DNA of 64,000 bases. It comes from an uncultured Paracoccaceae bacterium (GTDB lineage: Bacteria > Pseudomonadota > Alphaproteobacteria > Rhodobacterales > Rhodobacteraceae). Location of the stretch: positions 248,001-312,000 of the forward strand of contig CANMQX010000002.1 in the NCBI GenBank assembly GCA_947500135.1. Direction: 5' to 3'. Made by a program: the position numbers and the translations under genes. The stretch's first letter is position 1. Each line of letters opens with the position of its first letter. Below the pieces are notes generated by a model. That model worked only from the letters and a program-made list of their open reading frames with translations, was not told the origin of the DNA and did no database searches. Positions 16,958 through 26,643 of this stretch are shown here, piece by piece.

Positions 16958-17479
16958 CTACCTGCTGCCATCCCCCAATTGGGCGTCAACACGCACAATC
17001 ACATCATCTGTAATATTGGCAGACCGGACCGACAGGACAACATTGCGCTGCTCCAACACAATGGATGCGCCGCGTTCCAACATGACATTGGCCACGATCC
17101 CCTGCACCTGTTCTTCGAACCGGGCACGGGCGTCGGCGCGCATCACCTGCAATTCAACGGTCTTGGCATCGCGGGCGCGGCGGACCTCTTGTACCTTGTT
17201 GTCAAAGGCTTCTGCCTCCGCACGGAACGCCTCTGGCGCCATATCTGGGCGACGCTCGGTCAGGCTCAACTCTTCATTGCGCAAGGTTTCGGCGATACGG
17301 TCATTTTCAGCCTGCACCGCGGACACCTCCGCGGCCAGGTCAGCCTCAATGCGGCGACCATAAAGGGTCTCGGTATATAGCCGGTCACTGTCAATAATCA
17401 GCACAGACGGCGATGTCTGCTGCGCTGGAACTGGCATTGCCAGCATCAGCCACAGCAGGATCGCCGCCAGAATGCGCAT
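16958..17479 (-). CDS. OmpH/Skp-family periplasmic chaperone
   Basis: 173 residues. The signal peptide is residues 1-19 (MRILAAILLWLMLAMPVPAQ). A beta segment (VLIIDSDRLYTETLYGRRI) and a long charged coiled coil (about residues 45-125) form the prongs of a Skp-type trimer that escorts unfolded outer membrane proteins to BamA. The TGATG overlap with the bamA stop supports this role. Sequence identity to E. coli Skp is low, but fold, length and position agree. Confidence 0.88.
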   Translation of the reverse strand: MRILAAILLWLMLAMPVPAQQTSPSVLIIDSDRLYTETLYGRRIEADLAAEVSAVQAENDRIAETLRNEELSLTERRPDMAPEAFRAEAEAFDNKVQEVRRARDAKTVELQVMRADARARFEEQVQGIVANVMLERGASIVLEQRNVVLSVRSANITDDVIVRVDAQLGDGSR

Positions 17480-19782
17480 CAGAAACTGGTCGAGATCGTT
17501 ACATCAAACGACTTCGTTTCATCGCGATCCTCAGACTCCAACGCTTCGGTAAAGTTGAACCGCAAAGGACCAATCGGCGTCGTCCAGAAGATCGACACAC
17601 CGGCAACCGTGCGGGGCGTGAACTCATCATAAATGACCTCTTGACCAAAGGTTTCACCAACATCCCAGACAGAGCCATAATCGATGAATGCACCGCCAGT
17701 GATCCCGTATTCCGTCGGCAGGCCAAGCGGAAATTCCGCCTCAAGCCGCGCCACAGCAAAGGCATTCCCACCCAGCGCATCATCGGTCGCATCATCACGC
17801 GGACCGATACCGCCGGCTGCAAATCCACGCATCACGCGGCTGCCCAGGAAAAAGCGGTCGGTGACCCGGCTGCTGCCGTCTTGATATTCCAGCAAGCCGC
17901 CTTCAAGCGTGGCGCGCAGCGTGACTTCCTCGTTCAGGATCTTGGTTTCCGCACCAGCCAGCGCTGTCGTCTTGATGAATTGTGAATCGCCAAACCCAAA
18001 CTCCTGACCAAAGCGCAGCAAGACACCGGCATTGGGGTTCAACCCGGTCCGGCGGGTGTCATAGCTATAGGTATACCCAAGCGAGCTGTTGGAAACGCGG
18101 CCTTCCTCGGCTTCGTTCTGGATGATCTGACTGGCGCTGCTGGATACATCGTTCAAGTCGGTGAACTCATACGCATAATAAACCGTCAGGCGGCCATTCT
18201 CACTGACAGGAAACCGCAGTGATGGGCTGATACGCAGCGTATCGGTATCATACAGCGCGTTTTCATTATCCGTTGTGCGATACGACAGATCAAAGCCAAA
18301 GCGCAGATCGCGGCCCAGGAATGCCGGTTCGGCAAACCCAAAAGCAAGGCGGCGATTGCGGCGCGCTGTGGACAGCTCAAACTTCAACCGTTGGCCGCGC
18401 CCTTGGAAATTGCTCTGGTTATAGGCAGCAAGCAGGCCAGCGCCGGTATCGGTGTTATAGTTGGCACCAAATGTCAGCGTACCGGTTGGGCCCTCTTCGA
18501 CATCAACATCGATGACCACCTGACTGGGCGAAGATCCCTCGCGTGCATCAACGGTCGCGTTCTGGAAAAAGCCAAGGCCACGGATGCGGCGGGCACTTTC
18601 ACGGATTTCGCGGGGGTTGAACGGGTCACCTTCGACCACGCGGAACTGGTTGCGGATCACGCGGTCAAGCGTTGTGCCATTGCCCTCGATATCAATCCGC
18701 TCAACAAAAATGCGCGGACCGGGGACTAGCACATATTCGACGTTCAGCTGCAAGGCACGATCATTGCGGGTGATCCGGGGATTCACCTGCAGGAAATTGA
18801 TCCCCCGCTGCGTCGCAAGACGTTCAATCCGGCTGATATCGGTTTCAATCGGCACAGGCGAATATGTGGCACCGGTGCGCAAGCGCAAGGCGCTTTCAAA
18901 TTCGGCGGCATTCACGCCGGGGATTTCGCTGCGGATGGACACATTGCCAAAGGTGAATTTCTGACCTTCGCGCAGATTGAAAGTCACCAGATAGGCGTCG
19001 CGTTCCCGTGTCAGACCCACATCCACGTTCTGCACGGTGAAATCCGGGTAGCCGCGCGAGCGGTAGAAATCTGTCAACAATTCACGGTCGCGGGCGATCC
19101 GTTCAGGCGAATATGTGTCGCGCGAGATGATCGTGCGCAGCAGACCCGCCTGTTTGGTGTCCAGAACACCGCGCAAGCGACGCTCCGAATAGGTGCGGTT
19201 ACCGACAAAGCTGATGCGCTCAATCTCGGTCACCCCAGCCTCAACCACCTCAAATACCAGATCAACGCGATTGTCAGACAGCCGGATGATGCGCGGTGTC
19301 ACAACCGCATTGATACGGCCTTGTTGGGCATAGGCCTGGGTAATCGCATTGGTGTCCTGTTCGGCCTGGGTCGGGTTATAGACCCGGCGCGGCTGGGACT
19401 GGACAAGCTCAAGCAGCTGCGCGTCACGCAGGCGCGCATTACCTTCGATATTGATGCGGTTGATGGTTGGGTATTCAACTACATTGATCCGCAAAGTGCG
19501 GCCAACGGGGGTCACGTCAACGGATTCAAACAGGCCAGAGGCGCGGATGCGCTGTGCCGCATCGTTCAATTCGGCGGTGGACAAAGCGGCACCGCGTTCG
19601 ATGCCCGCAAATGTCAGGATCGTGCCATCAGCGACGCGCTGATTACCTTCGATATTGATCGCGTTGAAGGCAAAGCTCTGGGCGATTGCGGCACCACCCA
19701 TCCCGGCCAATAGCACAATAAACCCGGCACGCCGGATCACTGTCATACATCGCGCCGCCGCGCGCCCCACCATATATTTCAT
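17479..19782 (-). CDS. bamA: outer membrane protein assembly factor BamA
   Basis: 767 residues, the central subunit of the beta-barrel assembly machine. After a signal region (about residues 1-35) come five POTRA repeats, the first starting AFNAINIEGNQRVADGTIL and the last around FVERIDIEGNGTTLDRVIR. The C-terminal 16-strand barrel carries the surface-loop motif VMRGFAAGGIGPRD (family VRGF) and ends in a terminal Phe strand (DVTISTSF). The ATG at 19782 has an AGGCGAC ribosome-binding site seven bases upstream. Alternative ATGs at 19773 and 19746 would also leave a signal peptide. Confidence 0.96.
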   Translation of the reverse strand: MKYMVGRAAARCMTVIRRAGFIVLLAGMGGAAIAQSFAFNAINIEGNQRVADGTILTFAGIERGAALSTAELNDAAQRIRASGLFESVDVTPVGRTLRINVVEYPTINRINIEGNARLRDAQLLELVQSQPRRVYNPTQAEQDTNAITQAYAQQGRINAVVTPRIIRLSDNRVDLVFEVVEAGVTEIERISFVGNRTYSERRLRGVLDTKQAGLLRTIISRDTYSPERIARDRELLTDFYRSRGYPDFTVQNVDVGLTRERDAYLVTFNLREGQKFTFGNVSIRSEIPGVNAAEFESALRLRTGATYSPVPIETDISRIERLATQRGINFLQVNPRITRNDRALQLNVEYVLVPGPRIFVERIDIEGNGTTLDRVIRNQFRVVEGDPFNPREIRESARRIRGLGFFQNATVDAREGSSPSQVVIDVDVEEGPTGTLTFGANYNTDTGAGLLAAYNQSNFQGRGQRLKFELSTARRNRRLAFGFAEPAFLGRDLRFGFDLSYRTTDNENALYDTDTLRISPSLRFPVSENGRLTVYYAYEFTDLNDVSSSASQIIQNEAEEGRVSNSSLGYTYSYDTRRTGLNPNAGVLLRFGQEFGFGDSQFIKTTALAGAETKILNEEVTLRATLEGGLLEYQDGSSRVTDRFFLGSRVMRGFAAGGIGPRDDATDDALGGNAFAVARLEAEFPLGLPTEYGITGGAFIDYGSVWDVGETFGQEVIYDEFTPRTVAGVSIFWTTPIGPLRFNFTEALESEDRDETKSFDVTISTSF

Positions 19783-19852
19783 TTTTGTCGCCTGTACTGC
19801 CAACCCATTTTCTACCGGAGTAGCCCGTCCGCGACACATTGTCAAAACGAAC

Positions 19853-19874
19853 AAACGCGCCCAAGGGCGCGTTT
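19853..19874 (-). terminator. Perfect hairpin between the 41-residue gene and bamA
   Basis: A perfect 10-bp inverted repeat (AAACGCGCCC at 19853-19862, GGGCGCGTTT at 19865-19874) with a two-base centre lies in the bamA leader. Read on the minus strand it is followed by a T-rich stretch (TGTTCGTTTTGAC). It could terminate or attenuate readthrough from rseP and the small gene, giving bamA partly independent expression. Confidence 0.5.
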
Positions 19875-19903
19875 CATGCTATATCTGGTGATATTTTTTG
19901 TGG

Positions 19904-20029
19904 TTAGGGCAACATCACGTAGGCAGCAATATGTAAGGCGATCATTATGATCACGGCAAACCGCAACCAGTCAATGTTCAACCGCACCAAGGTGCGAAAG
20001 CCGCGATATCCTGCTGTTAAGGTTTCCAT
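19904..20029 (-). CDS. 41-residue membrane miniprotein between rseP and bamA
   Basis: A short gene with an ATG at 20029 and TAA at 19904-19906, preceded by AAAGGTGGG as ribosome-binding site. The product begins METLTAGYRGFRTLVRLNID and ends in a hydrophobic helix (about residues 22-40: LRFAVIIMIALHIAAYVML). It looks like a single-pass inner-membrane protein with a basic cytoplasmic side. It sits 78 bases after the rseP stop on the same strand, in a cluster of envelope-assembly genes. I know of no family. A role with RseP or Bam is only inferred from position. Confidence 0.6.
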   Translation of the reverse strand: METLTAGYRGFRTLVRLNIDWLRFAVIIMIALHIAAYVMLP

Positions 20030-20107
20030 AATCCCACCTTTGGGGTTGCTGACGTTGCCTTATGGTAAACCTGAATTAAGGCAAAACCGTGGCGGCAAGC
20101 GTGCCAG

Positions 20108-21430
20108 TTATGGACAAAGCAATGTATCATTCAGGACCGTGAACGACATCAGCGAAAGGATCAAAGCAAGCCCCACAAACATGAACACCTGCACCGCACG
20201 ATCACTTGGTTTACGGCGCAAAACGGCCTCATAGGCATAAAACATCAGGTGACCACCATCCAGAACGGGAATCGGGAACAGGTTGATCAGGCCAACAGCC
20301 GCCGACAGCGCACCGATAAACCAGATGAAACTGACGGTCCCCTGCCGCGCCATCGATCCGCTAGTCTCGGCAATACCGACGGGGCCGGACAGGTTGCAGG
20401 TCGAAATCTCACCGATGATGATATGTTTGAGCGCCGAGATCGAGGTGGACATGCTGTACCACAGCCGGTCCACGCCGATCTGTACAGCCTCCAGCGGGCC
20501 TACAGATTCCCGCATCTCATCAAAAAACAGCTGCCCCCCGATCCCCATCAGCCATCGGGTTTCAAACCCGTCTGCCACCGGCAGATCAACACGGCGCGGG
20601 GAAAGCGTTACATCCAGCACTTCATCTTGCCGCCATAGCGTCAGCTGCAGGGGCGCACCTTCTGCCGCTTTCACAATTGACTGCACCTGGGTAAAGGCGA
20701 AAATCGGGTCGCCATCAATCGCCGTAATCACATCACCTATCCGCATGCCCGCATCATCAGCAGCTGAACGCGGGGTCAGACTGGACACCAAGGGCGGCAT
20801 GACAAACGGGCCATCAATCACCAGTTCTCGGCCATCGCGTTCAACCACATAGTCAAGCCGCGGCTCTTCGGGGACCAGATCAACAATGCTACCGTCGCGC
20901 TGTTCTGGATCAAACGGCACCCCACCGACGGATAACAAAACGTCCCCTTCACGCAAATCGGTGGCAAAGCTTTCCGGCAACGGCTGCGCCTGCCCGAATG
21001 TCAGCGGATCAGCGGTGCGGCCATCATGCATGATGATGCCGCCAAAGATGATAATCGACAGAATGAAGTTGAAAATCGGGCCTGCCGCCACTGTTGCGGC
21101 ACGCGCCCATAGCGGCGCACCCAGCATGGTTTTGCGCATATCAGCGGGGTCAATCTCGCCATCGGACCCAACGCTGGCCGCATTCGCATCGCCCATGAAT
21201 TTGACAAAACCACCAATGGGCAATGCCGCCACCTGCCATTCAGTGCCGCGTTTGTCAGTGCGGCTATACAAAACCGGGCCAAAGCCCAGCGAAAACACAT
21301 CCGCATGGATGCCACACCAGCGGCCAACGATGTAATGACCATATTCATGGATCGCAACGATGACAGACAGGGCCATCACAAAAGCTGCAATCGTAAAGGC
21401 GAAATTGCCGAAATTCGGCAAAAATTGCAT
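20108..21430 (-). CDS. rseP: site-2 intramembrane metalloprotease RseP
   Basis: A 440-residue inner-membrane zinc protease that cleaves anti-sigma factors and signal-peptide remnants within the membrane. The active-site helix is AIHEYGH (His28, Glu29, His32). One or two PDZ domains lie in the middle (a VSSLTPRSAADDAGMRIGD core is visible), and the second metal-ligand region GLINLFPIPVLDGGHLMFY is near residue 385. The ATG at 21430 is preferred; a TTG three codons earlier is also possible. It follows dxr by 13 bases. Gene order dxr-rseP-bamA is standard. Confidence 0.96.
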   Translation of the reverse strand: MQFLPNFGNFAFTIAAFVMALSVIVAIHEYGHYIVGRWCGIHADVFSLGFGPVLYSRTDKRGTEWQVAALPIGGFVKFMGDANAASVGSDGEIDPADMRKTMLGAPLWARAATVAAGPIFNFILSIIIFGGIIMHDGRTADPLTFGQAQPLPESFATDLREGDVLLSVGGVPFDPEQRDGSIVDLVPEEPRLDYVVERDGRELVIDGPFVMPPLVSSLTPRSAADDAGMRIGDVITAIDGDPIFAFTQVQSIVKAAEGAPLQLTLWRQDEVLDVTLSPRRVDLPVADGFETRWLMGIGGQLFFDEMRESVGPLEAVQIGVDRLWYSMSTSISALKHIIIGEISTCNLSGPVGIAETSGSMARQGTVSFIWFIGALSAAVGLINLFPIPVLDGGHLMFYAYEAVLRRKPSDRAVQVFMFVGLALILSLMSFTVLNDTLLCP

Positions 21431-21443
21431 CAGATCCAAAGTC

Positions 21444-22613
21444 TTATCCCAACTGGCCGATGGCCTCGCCCGCGCGAATGCGGGCCAGCCTATCTGTTTC
21501 TATCACGTTATCTAAGGTGATTTCGGCATTTTGCAGCCCATCCGATGATGACATTTTGTCCAACGTCGCGGCAACCACCCGGCTCATATCCAGAAAACCA
21601 ATCTCACCTGCAATAAACTCATCCAGCGCACGTTCCTTGGCGGCGTTGAAAACGGCACCGGACAAGCCACCCTCCTGCATCACGCGGGTGGCCAGTGCCA
21701 AGGCCGGATAACGGGCGTGATCGGGGGCCTCAAAACTTAGCGACCCGATCTTCGCCAGATCAAGCCGTTCCACCGGCAGCGCCTTTCGGTCGGGCCAGTG
21801 CAACGCATAACCGATGGCATGACGCATATCCGGCGGGCCAACATGGGCCATCAGCGCCCCATCATTGAACCCAACCATGGCGTGGATCAGGCTTTCGCGA
21901 TGGATCAGCACCTCGATCATATCAGGCGAAACACCAAAAAACTCTTTCGTTTCAATTAACTCCATCGCCTTATTAAACATGGAGGCTGAATCAATCGTGA
22001 TCCGCTGACCCATATCCCAATTGGGATGGCTGGACGCTTCGGCCAGCGTCGCATGCGCCAGTTTTTCGACCGGCCAGTCACGAAACGCCCCACCGCTGGC
22101 GGTGATAATGACCCGTTCAACGGCAACCATATCTTCGCCCACAAGGGCCTGAAACACGGCTGAATGTTCGCTATCAACCGGCAGAACAGTCGCACCGTGG
22201 TCCTTAGCACGGCCCAACAGTAACGGCCCCGCCGTCACCAACGATTCCTTATTAGCCAGCGCCAGCGTCGTGCCATGCGACAGTGCCGTCAGACCCGGCA
22301 TCAGGCCCGCAGCCCCCACAATGGCCGACAAGGCCCAATCGACCGGGCGGGTTGCCGCCTCAACAATCGCGTCGGGGCCAGCGGCCACCGCAACAGACGT
22401 GCCCGCCAATAGCGCCTTCAATTCCTCATAGTATTCGGGGTAACAGGTCACCGCCAGATCGGCATTCAACCGGCGGGCATCAGCGGCCAGTTGGGTTACA
22501 TTGCGCCCCCCCGTCAGGGCAACCACATCATAGGCATCGGCATTACGCGCTATCAGATCAATCGCGCTCTGCCCCACCGATCCGGTTGCACCAAACAGCG
22601 TGATCCGCCTCAA
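21444..22613 (-). CDS. dxr: 1-deoxy-D-xylulose-5-phosphate reductoisomerase
   Basis: A 389-residue NADPH-dependent enzyme of the non-mevalonate isoprenoid pathway that makes MEP from DXP. The N-terminal dinucleotide-binding motif is ITLFGATGSVGQSAIDLI, the metal-binding region is LPVDSEHSAVFQ, and the active-site loop includes ITASGGAFRDW. The start appears to be TTG overlapping the cdsA stop (TTGA, 22610-22613), giving translational coupling. Its products feed UppS upstream in the same operon. Confidence 0.96.
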   Translation of the reverse strand: MRRITLFGATGSVGQSAIDLIARNADAYDVVALTGGRNVTQLAADARRLNADLAVTCYPEYYEELKALLAGTSVAVAAGPDAIVEAATRPVDWALSAIVGAAGLMPGLTALSHGTTLALANKESLVTAGPLLLGRAKDHGATVLPVDSEHSAVFQALVGEDMVAVERVIITASGGAFRDWPVEKLAHATLAEASSHPNWDMGQRITIDSASMFNKAMELIETKEFFGVSPDMIEVLIHRESLIHAMVGFNDGALMAHVGPPDMRHAIGYALHWPDRKALPVERLDLAKIGSLSFEAPDHARYPALALATRVMQEGGLSGAVFNAAKERALDEFIAGEIGFLDMSRVVAATLDKMSSSDGLQNAEITLDNVIETDRLARIRAGEAIGQLG

Positions 22614-23413
22614 AAGGCTACTCCCGGCACGTTGAACACAACAGCGACAAGCAGCATGAACAAGGCCGCACCCAGCAAGGCATCAAACCGATCAAACAGC
22701 CCGCCATGCCCCGGGATCAGGGTGGAACTGTCCTTAACCCCCATCCGGCGTTTCAGCGCGCTTTCGGCAATGTCACCCATCTGCCCGGCAAAGCTCAACA
22801 CCATGGAAATCAGGATAATCACCACACCGGCGTTGGTGAAAAGGGTAAAGATAAAGCCAACAATCCCCGCGCCGATCCAGCCGGCAATCGTGCCGCTCCA
22901 GGTCTTTTTGGGGCTGACCTTTGGCCAGAATTTCGGGCCGCCCAGCGACTTGCCCGCGAAATAGCCAAAGATATCTGTGACGATGACCACCGACATCAGC
23001 CACAAAAGCCAGGTAAATCCGAAATCCATCCGAAAATGGACAAGGCCCCAGCCCGCGACCTGAATGCCAAGGGCAAAGATAAAGAATGTCTTGATCTCGG
23101 TCTTTAGTTGCGTCGCCCCGATGATCGGCACCACAAGAAACAGCAGCAGCGTCCATTGTGTATCGTTCGCCAATTGGCCTGACATCACGGATGCAACCAG
23201 CGCAGCCAGCAACATACCCTTTGTGGGTTCATCCTTGCGGATCATCATCCACAATTCCCAGATCATCACCGCGCTGACAAAGACCACCAGCATCTGAAAC
23301 CAGACACCACCCAAGATGACGCCAGCCGCTCCAACGACGGTCATCGCCGCGCTGGATACAAGGCGGACGGTCAAATCATCCCAATTTGTCGGGTTGGGTG
23401 GCGGTGTATCCAT
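22610..23413 (-). CDS. cdsA: phosphatidate cytidylyltransferase
   Basis: A 267-residue multi-pass inner-membrane enzyme that makes CDP-diacylglycerol, the precursor of all phospholipids. The CDS signature is near the C-terminus (SALKRRMGVKDSSTLIPGHG, followed by GLFDRFDALLGA), including the catalytic Asp residues. About seven to eight hydrophobic helices are present. The ATG at 23413 is two bases after the uppS stop. Normal length. Confidence 0.96.
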   Translation of the reverse strand: MDTPPPNPTNWDDLTVRLVSSAAMTVVGAAGVILGGVWFQMLVVFVSAVMIWELWMMIRKDEPTKGMLLAALVASVMSGQLANDTQWTLLLFLVVPIIGATQLKTEIKTFFIFALGIQVAGWGLVHFRMDFGFTWLLWLMSVVIVTDIFGYFAGKSLGGPKFWPKVSPKKTWSGTIAGWIGAGIVGFIFTLFTNAGVVIILISMVLSFAGQMGDIAESALKRRMGVKDSSTLIPGHGGLFDRFDALLGAALFMLLVAVVFNVPGVAF

Positions 23414-23415
23414 GA

Positions 23416-24141
23416 TCAGGCGGGCACAGCCCCAAAGCGGCGGGCGCGGCCACCGAAATTCGCCAGAACCTGCGCAAATTCATCACGGGTGAAATCGGGC
23501 CACAACGTATTGACGAATTCATATTCGGCATAGGCCGACTGCCAGAGCAGGAAATTCGATATCCGGGCCTCACCACTGGTGCGGATCACCAGATCAGGGT
23601 CCGGCAGCACATGGGTATCAAGGAATTTCGACAGGGTTTCGGCATCGACCTCATCATGGGTCAGACGGCCCTGCTCAATCTCATAGGCTAGACGCTTCGC
23701 CGCGCGGGTCACCTCATCGCGACCACCGTAATTAAGGGCGACAGTCAGATGCACGCGGTCATTGTCAGCTGTCAGCAATTCCAATTCGTCCATCAGAGTG
23801 ACCAGCTTGTCATCCAGCCGCACACGGTCGCCGATGAAACGGACACAAACACCGGCTTCGAACAAATCCTTCGCCTCGCGCTCCAAATATTTGCGGAACA
23901 AGGTCATCAGACCGGCAACTTCAGTCTGGGTGCGTTTCCAGTTCTCGGTCGAAAAGGCAAAGATGGTCAGATATTTGACCCCCAGCTCCGGGCATGCCTC
24001 CACAATCTCGCGGACGCGGCGGGCACCGGCATGGTGACCAAACAGACGCGGGCGACCGCGCTGCTGGGCCCATCTCCCATTACCATCCATAATGATGGCG
24101 ACATGGTGCGGGGTGGTCTTGGGGTCGATATCCTTGGGCAT
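23416..24141 (-). CDS. uppS: isoprenyl transferase (undecaprenyl diphosphate synthase)
   Basis: 241 residues. A cis-prenyltransferase that makes undecaprenyl diphosphate, the lipid carrier for peptidoglycan and O-antigen. The catalytic motif IIMDGNGRWAQQRG (Asp19) and the C-terminal DLVIRTSGEARISNFLLWQ are diagnostic. The ATG at 24141 has a GGGGG ribosome-binding site; an in-frame ATG at 24162 lacks one. It is tightly linked to frr and cdsA. Confidence 0.96.
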   Translation of the reverse strand: MPKDIDPKTTPHHVAIIMDGNGRWAQQRGRPRLFGHHAGARRVREIVEACPELGVKYLTIFAFSTENWKRTQTEVAGLMTLFRKYLEREAKDLFEAGVCVRFIGDRVRLDDKLVTLMDELELLTADNDRVHLTVALNYGGRDEVTRAAKRLAYEIEQGRLTHDEVDAETLSKFLDTHVLPDPDLVIRTSGEARISNFLLWQSAYAEYEFVNTLWPDFTRDEFAQVLANFGGRARRFGAVPA

Positions 24142-24175
24142 AATTGCCCCCTTTTTATCCATGAATGATCAGGCG

Positions 24176-24739
24176 TCAGACCTGCATGATCTCCGCCTGT
24201 TTGGTCTCCAAAGTATCATCAACGATTTTTATATGCGCGTCTGTGATTTCCTGCACAGTGCTTTCCCAGAATTTCTGATCGTCCTCGGACAGACCGTCAG
24301 CCTTGGCCTTCTTGATCTGATCCATACCGTCTTTGCGCAGGTTGCGGACAGAAACACGCGCACTTTCGGCATAATGGCCGGCAACCTTTGTCAACTCGCG
24401 GCGGCGTTCCTCGTTTAACTCCGGGATCGGCAGCATGATGATCGTGCCATTCAGCTGCGGGTTGATGCCTAAACCACTTTCACGGATGGCCTTTTCAACC
24501 TTGCCGACAAGGCCCTTGTCCCAGACATTGATGGTGACCATGCGGGGTTCTGGCACATTGACCGTGCCAACCTGATTGATCGGGGTCATCGACCCATAAG
24601 CATCAACCATGACCGGCTCCAACATCGAACCAGACGCACGACCCGTGCGCAGCGACGCAAGTTCCGTCCGCAGATTGGCGATTGCACCCTCCATACGGCG
24701 GGTCAGGTCGTCGGTATCAAGTTCAAAATCGTCAGACAT
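24176..24739 (-). CDS. frr: ribosome recycling factor
   Basis: 187 residues, normal for RRF, which splits post-termination ribosomes together with EF-G. The three-helix bundle is interrupted by the beta domain ([20 protein letters not shown]). The conserved region [20 protein letters not shown] and the helix [19 protein letters not shown] are present. The start ATG at 24739 has GAGGAAGAG upstream. It lies 116 bases after pyrH in the usual pyrH-frr order. Confidence 0.97.
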   Translation of the reverse strand: MSDDFELDTDDLTRRMEGAIANLRTELASLRTGRASGSMLEPVMVDAYGSMTPINQVGTVNVPEPRMVTINVWDKGLVGKVEKAIRESGLGINPQLNGTIIMLPIPELNEERRRELTKVAGHYAESARVSVRNLRKDGMDQIKKAKADGLSEDDQKFWESTVQEITDAHIKIVDDTLETKQAEIMQV

Positions 24740-24855
24740 CTTTGCTCTTCCTCATCGGGCTTTGCCCGGGCTTTCATCGTATTAAGGGAATAGCCTGCAC
24801 TTGTATAGGTCAGGATATGCGGACCATTTGTGCAGTTTTTATGACCGTAAGCTGG

Positions 24856-25581
24856 TCAATCACGGACAATCGTATAAGTCCCCTCACCCGCCAGAATGCC
24901 CCGAAAGCCCCCCGGCTCATCCAGTGAAAAGACGATAATCGGCAGCGCGTTGTCGCGGGCCAGAGCGATGGCGCTGGCATCCATGACGCCCAGATGTTTT
25001 TGCAGCACTTCGTCATAGCTGACATTGTCATACCGGACCGCATCATCATGTTTGGCGGGGTCCTTGTCGTAAACACCATCAACCTTAGTGCCTTTGAAAA
25101 TCGCCTCGCAAGCCATTTCATTGGCGCGCAGGGTCGCGGCGGTATCAGTGGTAAAATATGGGTTGCCCGTGCCCGCAGCAAAGATGCAAACCCGTTTCTT
25201 TTCAAGGTGGCGGACGGCGCGACGGCGGATATAGGGTTCGGCAACCTCATTCATGGTGATGGCAGAAATCACACGGGTATGAATGCCCAGTTCTTCCAGG
25301 GCCGATTGCATCGCAAGGGCGTTCATCACCGTGGCCAGCATCCCCATATAGTCTGCCGTGGTCCGCTCCATCCCCTGGGCGGAGCCTTGCAAGCCACGGA
25401 AAATGTTACCGCCGCCAATCACCATGCAAATCTCAACGCCCATATCATGGACCGATTTCACCTCGCGGGCGACGCGCTGCACTGTTGGTGGATGCAGGCC
25501 AAACGTCGTGTCCCCCATCAGCGCCTCCCCCGAAATCTTCAGCATGACCCGGCTGTAGGTCGTTGTTTCGGTGTCGGTCAT
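24856..25581 (-). CDS. pyrH: uridylate kinase
   Basis: 241 residues. A hexameric bacterial UMP kinase of the amino acid kinase fold, at the head of pyrimidine nucleotide supply. The N-terminal [14 protein letters not shown] motif, the nucleotide loop [10 protein letters not shown] and [18 protein letters not shown] are conserved. In most bacteria rpsB-tsf precede pyrH; here the upstream neighbour is the divergent miaA, so the cluster promoter should lie in the 105 bases at 25582-25686. Confidence 0.97.
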   Translation of the reverse strand: MTDTETTTYSRVMLKISGEALMGDTTFGLHPPTVQRVAREVKSVHDMGVEICMVIGGGNIFRGLQGSAQGMERTTADYMGMLATVMNALAMQSALEELGIHTRVISAITMNEVAEPYIRRRAVRHLEKKRVCIFAAGTGNPYFTTDTAATLRANEMACEAIFKGTKVDGVYDKDPAKHDDAVRYDNVSYDEVLQKHLGVMDASAIALARDNALPIIVFSLDEPGGFRGILAGEGTYTIVRD

Positions 25582-25686
25582 GGCGGCCCCCTGATGCGCA
25601 GATTATTGCCGCGCAAAATGTATGAAAAGCGTTTGGGGTTCAATGGCAGCTTGCCCAGTTTCGGGCAAAGGGGCAGTAATGACGCG

Positions 25687-26589
25687 ATGATCACGATCCA
25701 ACCCGATAAACCTGTCCTGATTGCGGGGCCAACGGCCTCTGGCAAATCGGCGCTTGCTCTGGCGATTGCCGAAAAACAGGGGGGCGTGATCATCAATGCC
25801 GACGCGCTGCAGGTCTTTGACGGTTGGCGCATTCTGACGGCGCGACCCGATGACACCGATCTCGACCGGTTGGAACACCAGCTTTACGGGCATGTGCCCT
25901 TTGATGCGGACTATTCAGTGGGGCATTGGCTGCAAGACATCAGCCCGTTCCTTCAGGCAAGCAAGCGACCCATTATCGTCGGCGGCACCGGGTTGTATTT
26001 CAACGCATTGACGCAAGGCTTGGCCAACATCCCGGCGACACCTGAAGCATTACGAACGCGGGCTAACACTCTGACGTTAAATGATTTGCTGACTGATCTT
26101 GATCCAGAAACGGCCTCCCGGATCGACACCCAAAACCGGGCACGGGTCCAGCGGGCGTGGGAAGTATTGCGAAACACAGGCAAAGGGTTGGCACAATGGC
26201 AGGACGAAACGCCGCCGCCACTCCTGCCGACCGCCCAAGCAACCTGTATCACACTGGACGCGCCCAAGGATTGGCTGAACGACCGGATCGCACGGCGCTT
26301 TGACATGATGCTGGACCAGGGCGCGCTGGATGAGGCCGAGGCGATGAGGTCGCATTGGAACCCAAACCTGTTATCCTCCAAAACCATCGGGGCACGGGAA
26401 CTGATCGCCTACCTACATGGTGACCTCACCCTTAGTCAGGCGCGTGAGAAGGCCATCATCGCCTCGCGGCAATATGCAAAACGGCAACGAACATGGTTCC
26501 GGTCGCGCCATAAGACATGGCACCACATCCCCGCTAATCGCCCTGACATATCCGCAACACTGCGATTCGATGGAAACGCAGGCAATTGA
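25687..26589 (+). CDS. miaA: tRNA dimethylallyltransferase
   Basis: A 300-residue enzyme that prenylates A37 of tRNAs reading UNN codons, using dimethylallyl diphosphate from the MEP pathway (dxr is in the neighbouring operon). The P-loop GPTASGKS covers residues 14-21, the catalytic-Asp region is INADALQVFDGWRI, and IVGGTGLYF follows. The frame is open far upstream in antisense to pyrH, but the ATG at 25687 gives the standard N-terminus. The C-terminal QYAKRQRTWFR motif is conserved. Confidence 0.96.
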   Translation: MITIQPDKPVLIAGPTASGKSALALAIAEKQGGVIINADALQVFDGWRILTARPDDTDLDRLEHQLYGHVPFDADYSVGHWLQDISPFLQASKRPIIVGGTGLYFNALTQGLANIPATPEALRTRANTLTLNDLLTDLDPETASRIDTQNRARVQRAWEVLRNTGKGLAQWQDETPPPLLPTAQATCITLDAPKDWLNDRIARRFDMMLDQGALDEAEAMRSHWNPNLLSSKTIGARELIAYLHGDLTLSQAREKAIIASRQYAKRQRTWFRSRHKTWHHIPANRPDISATLRFDGNAGN

Positions 26590-26643
26590 TGTAAAAAGGA
26601 TTTCTGCCCAGACTTGTCAAAAATCAACATTGAGGCAAAGTTG

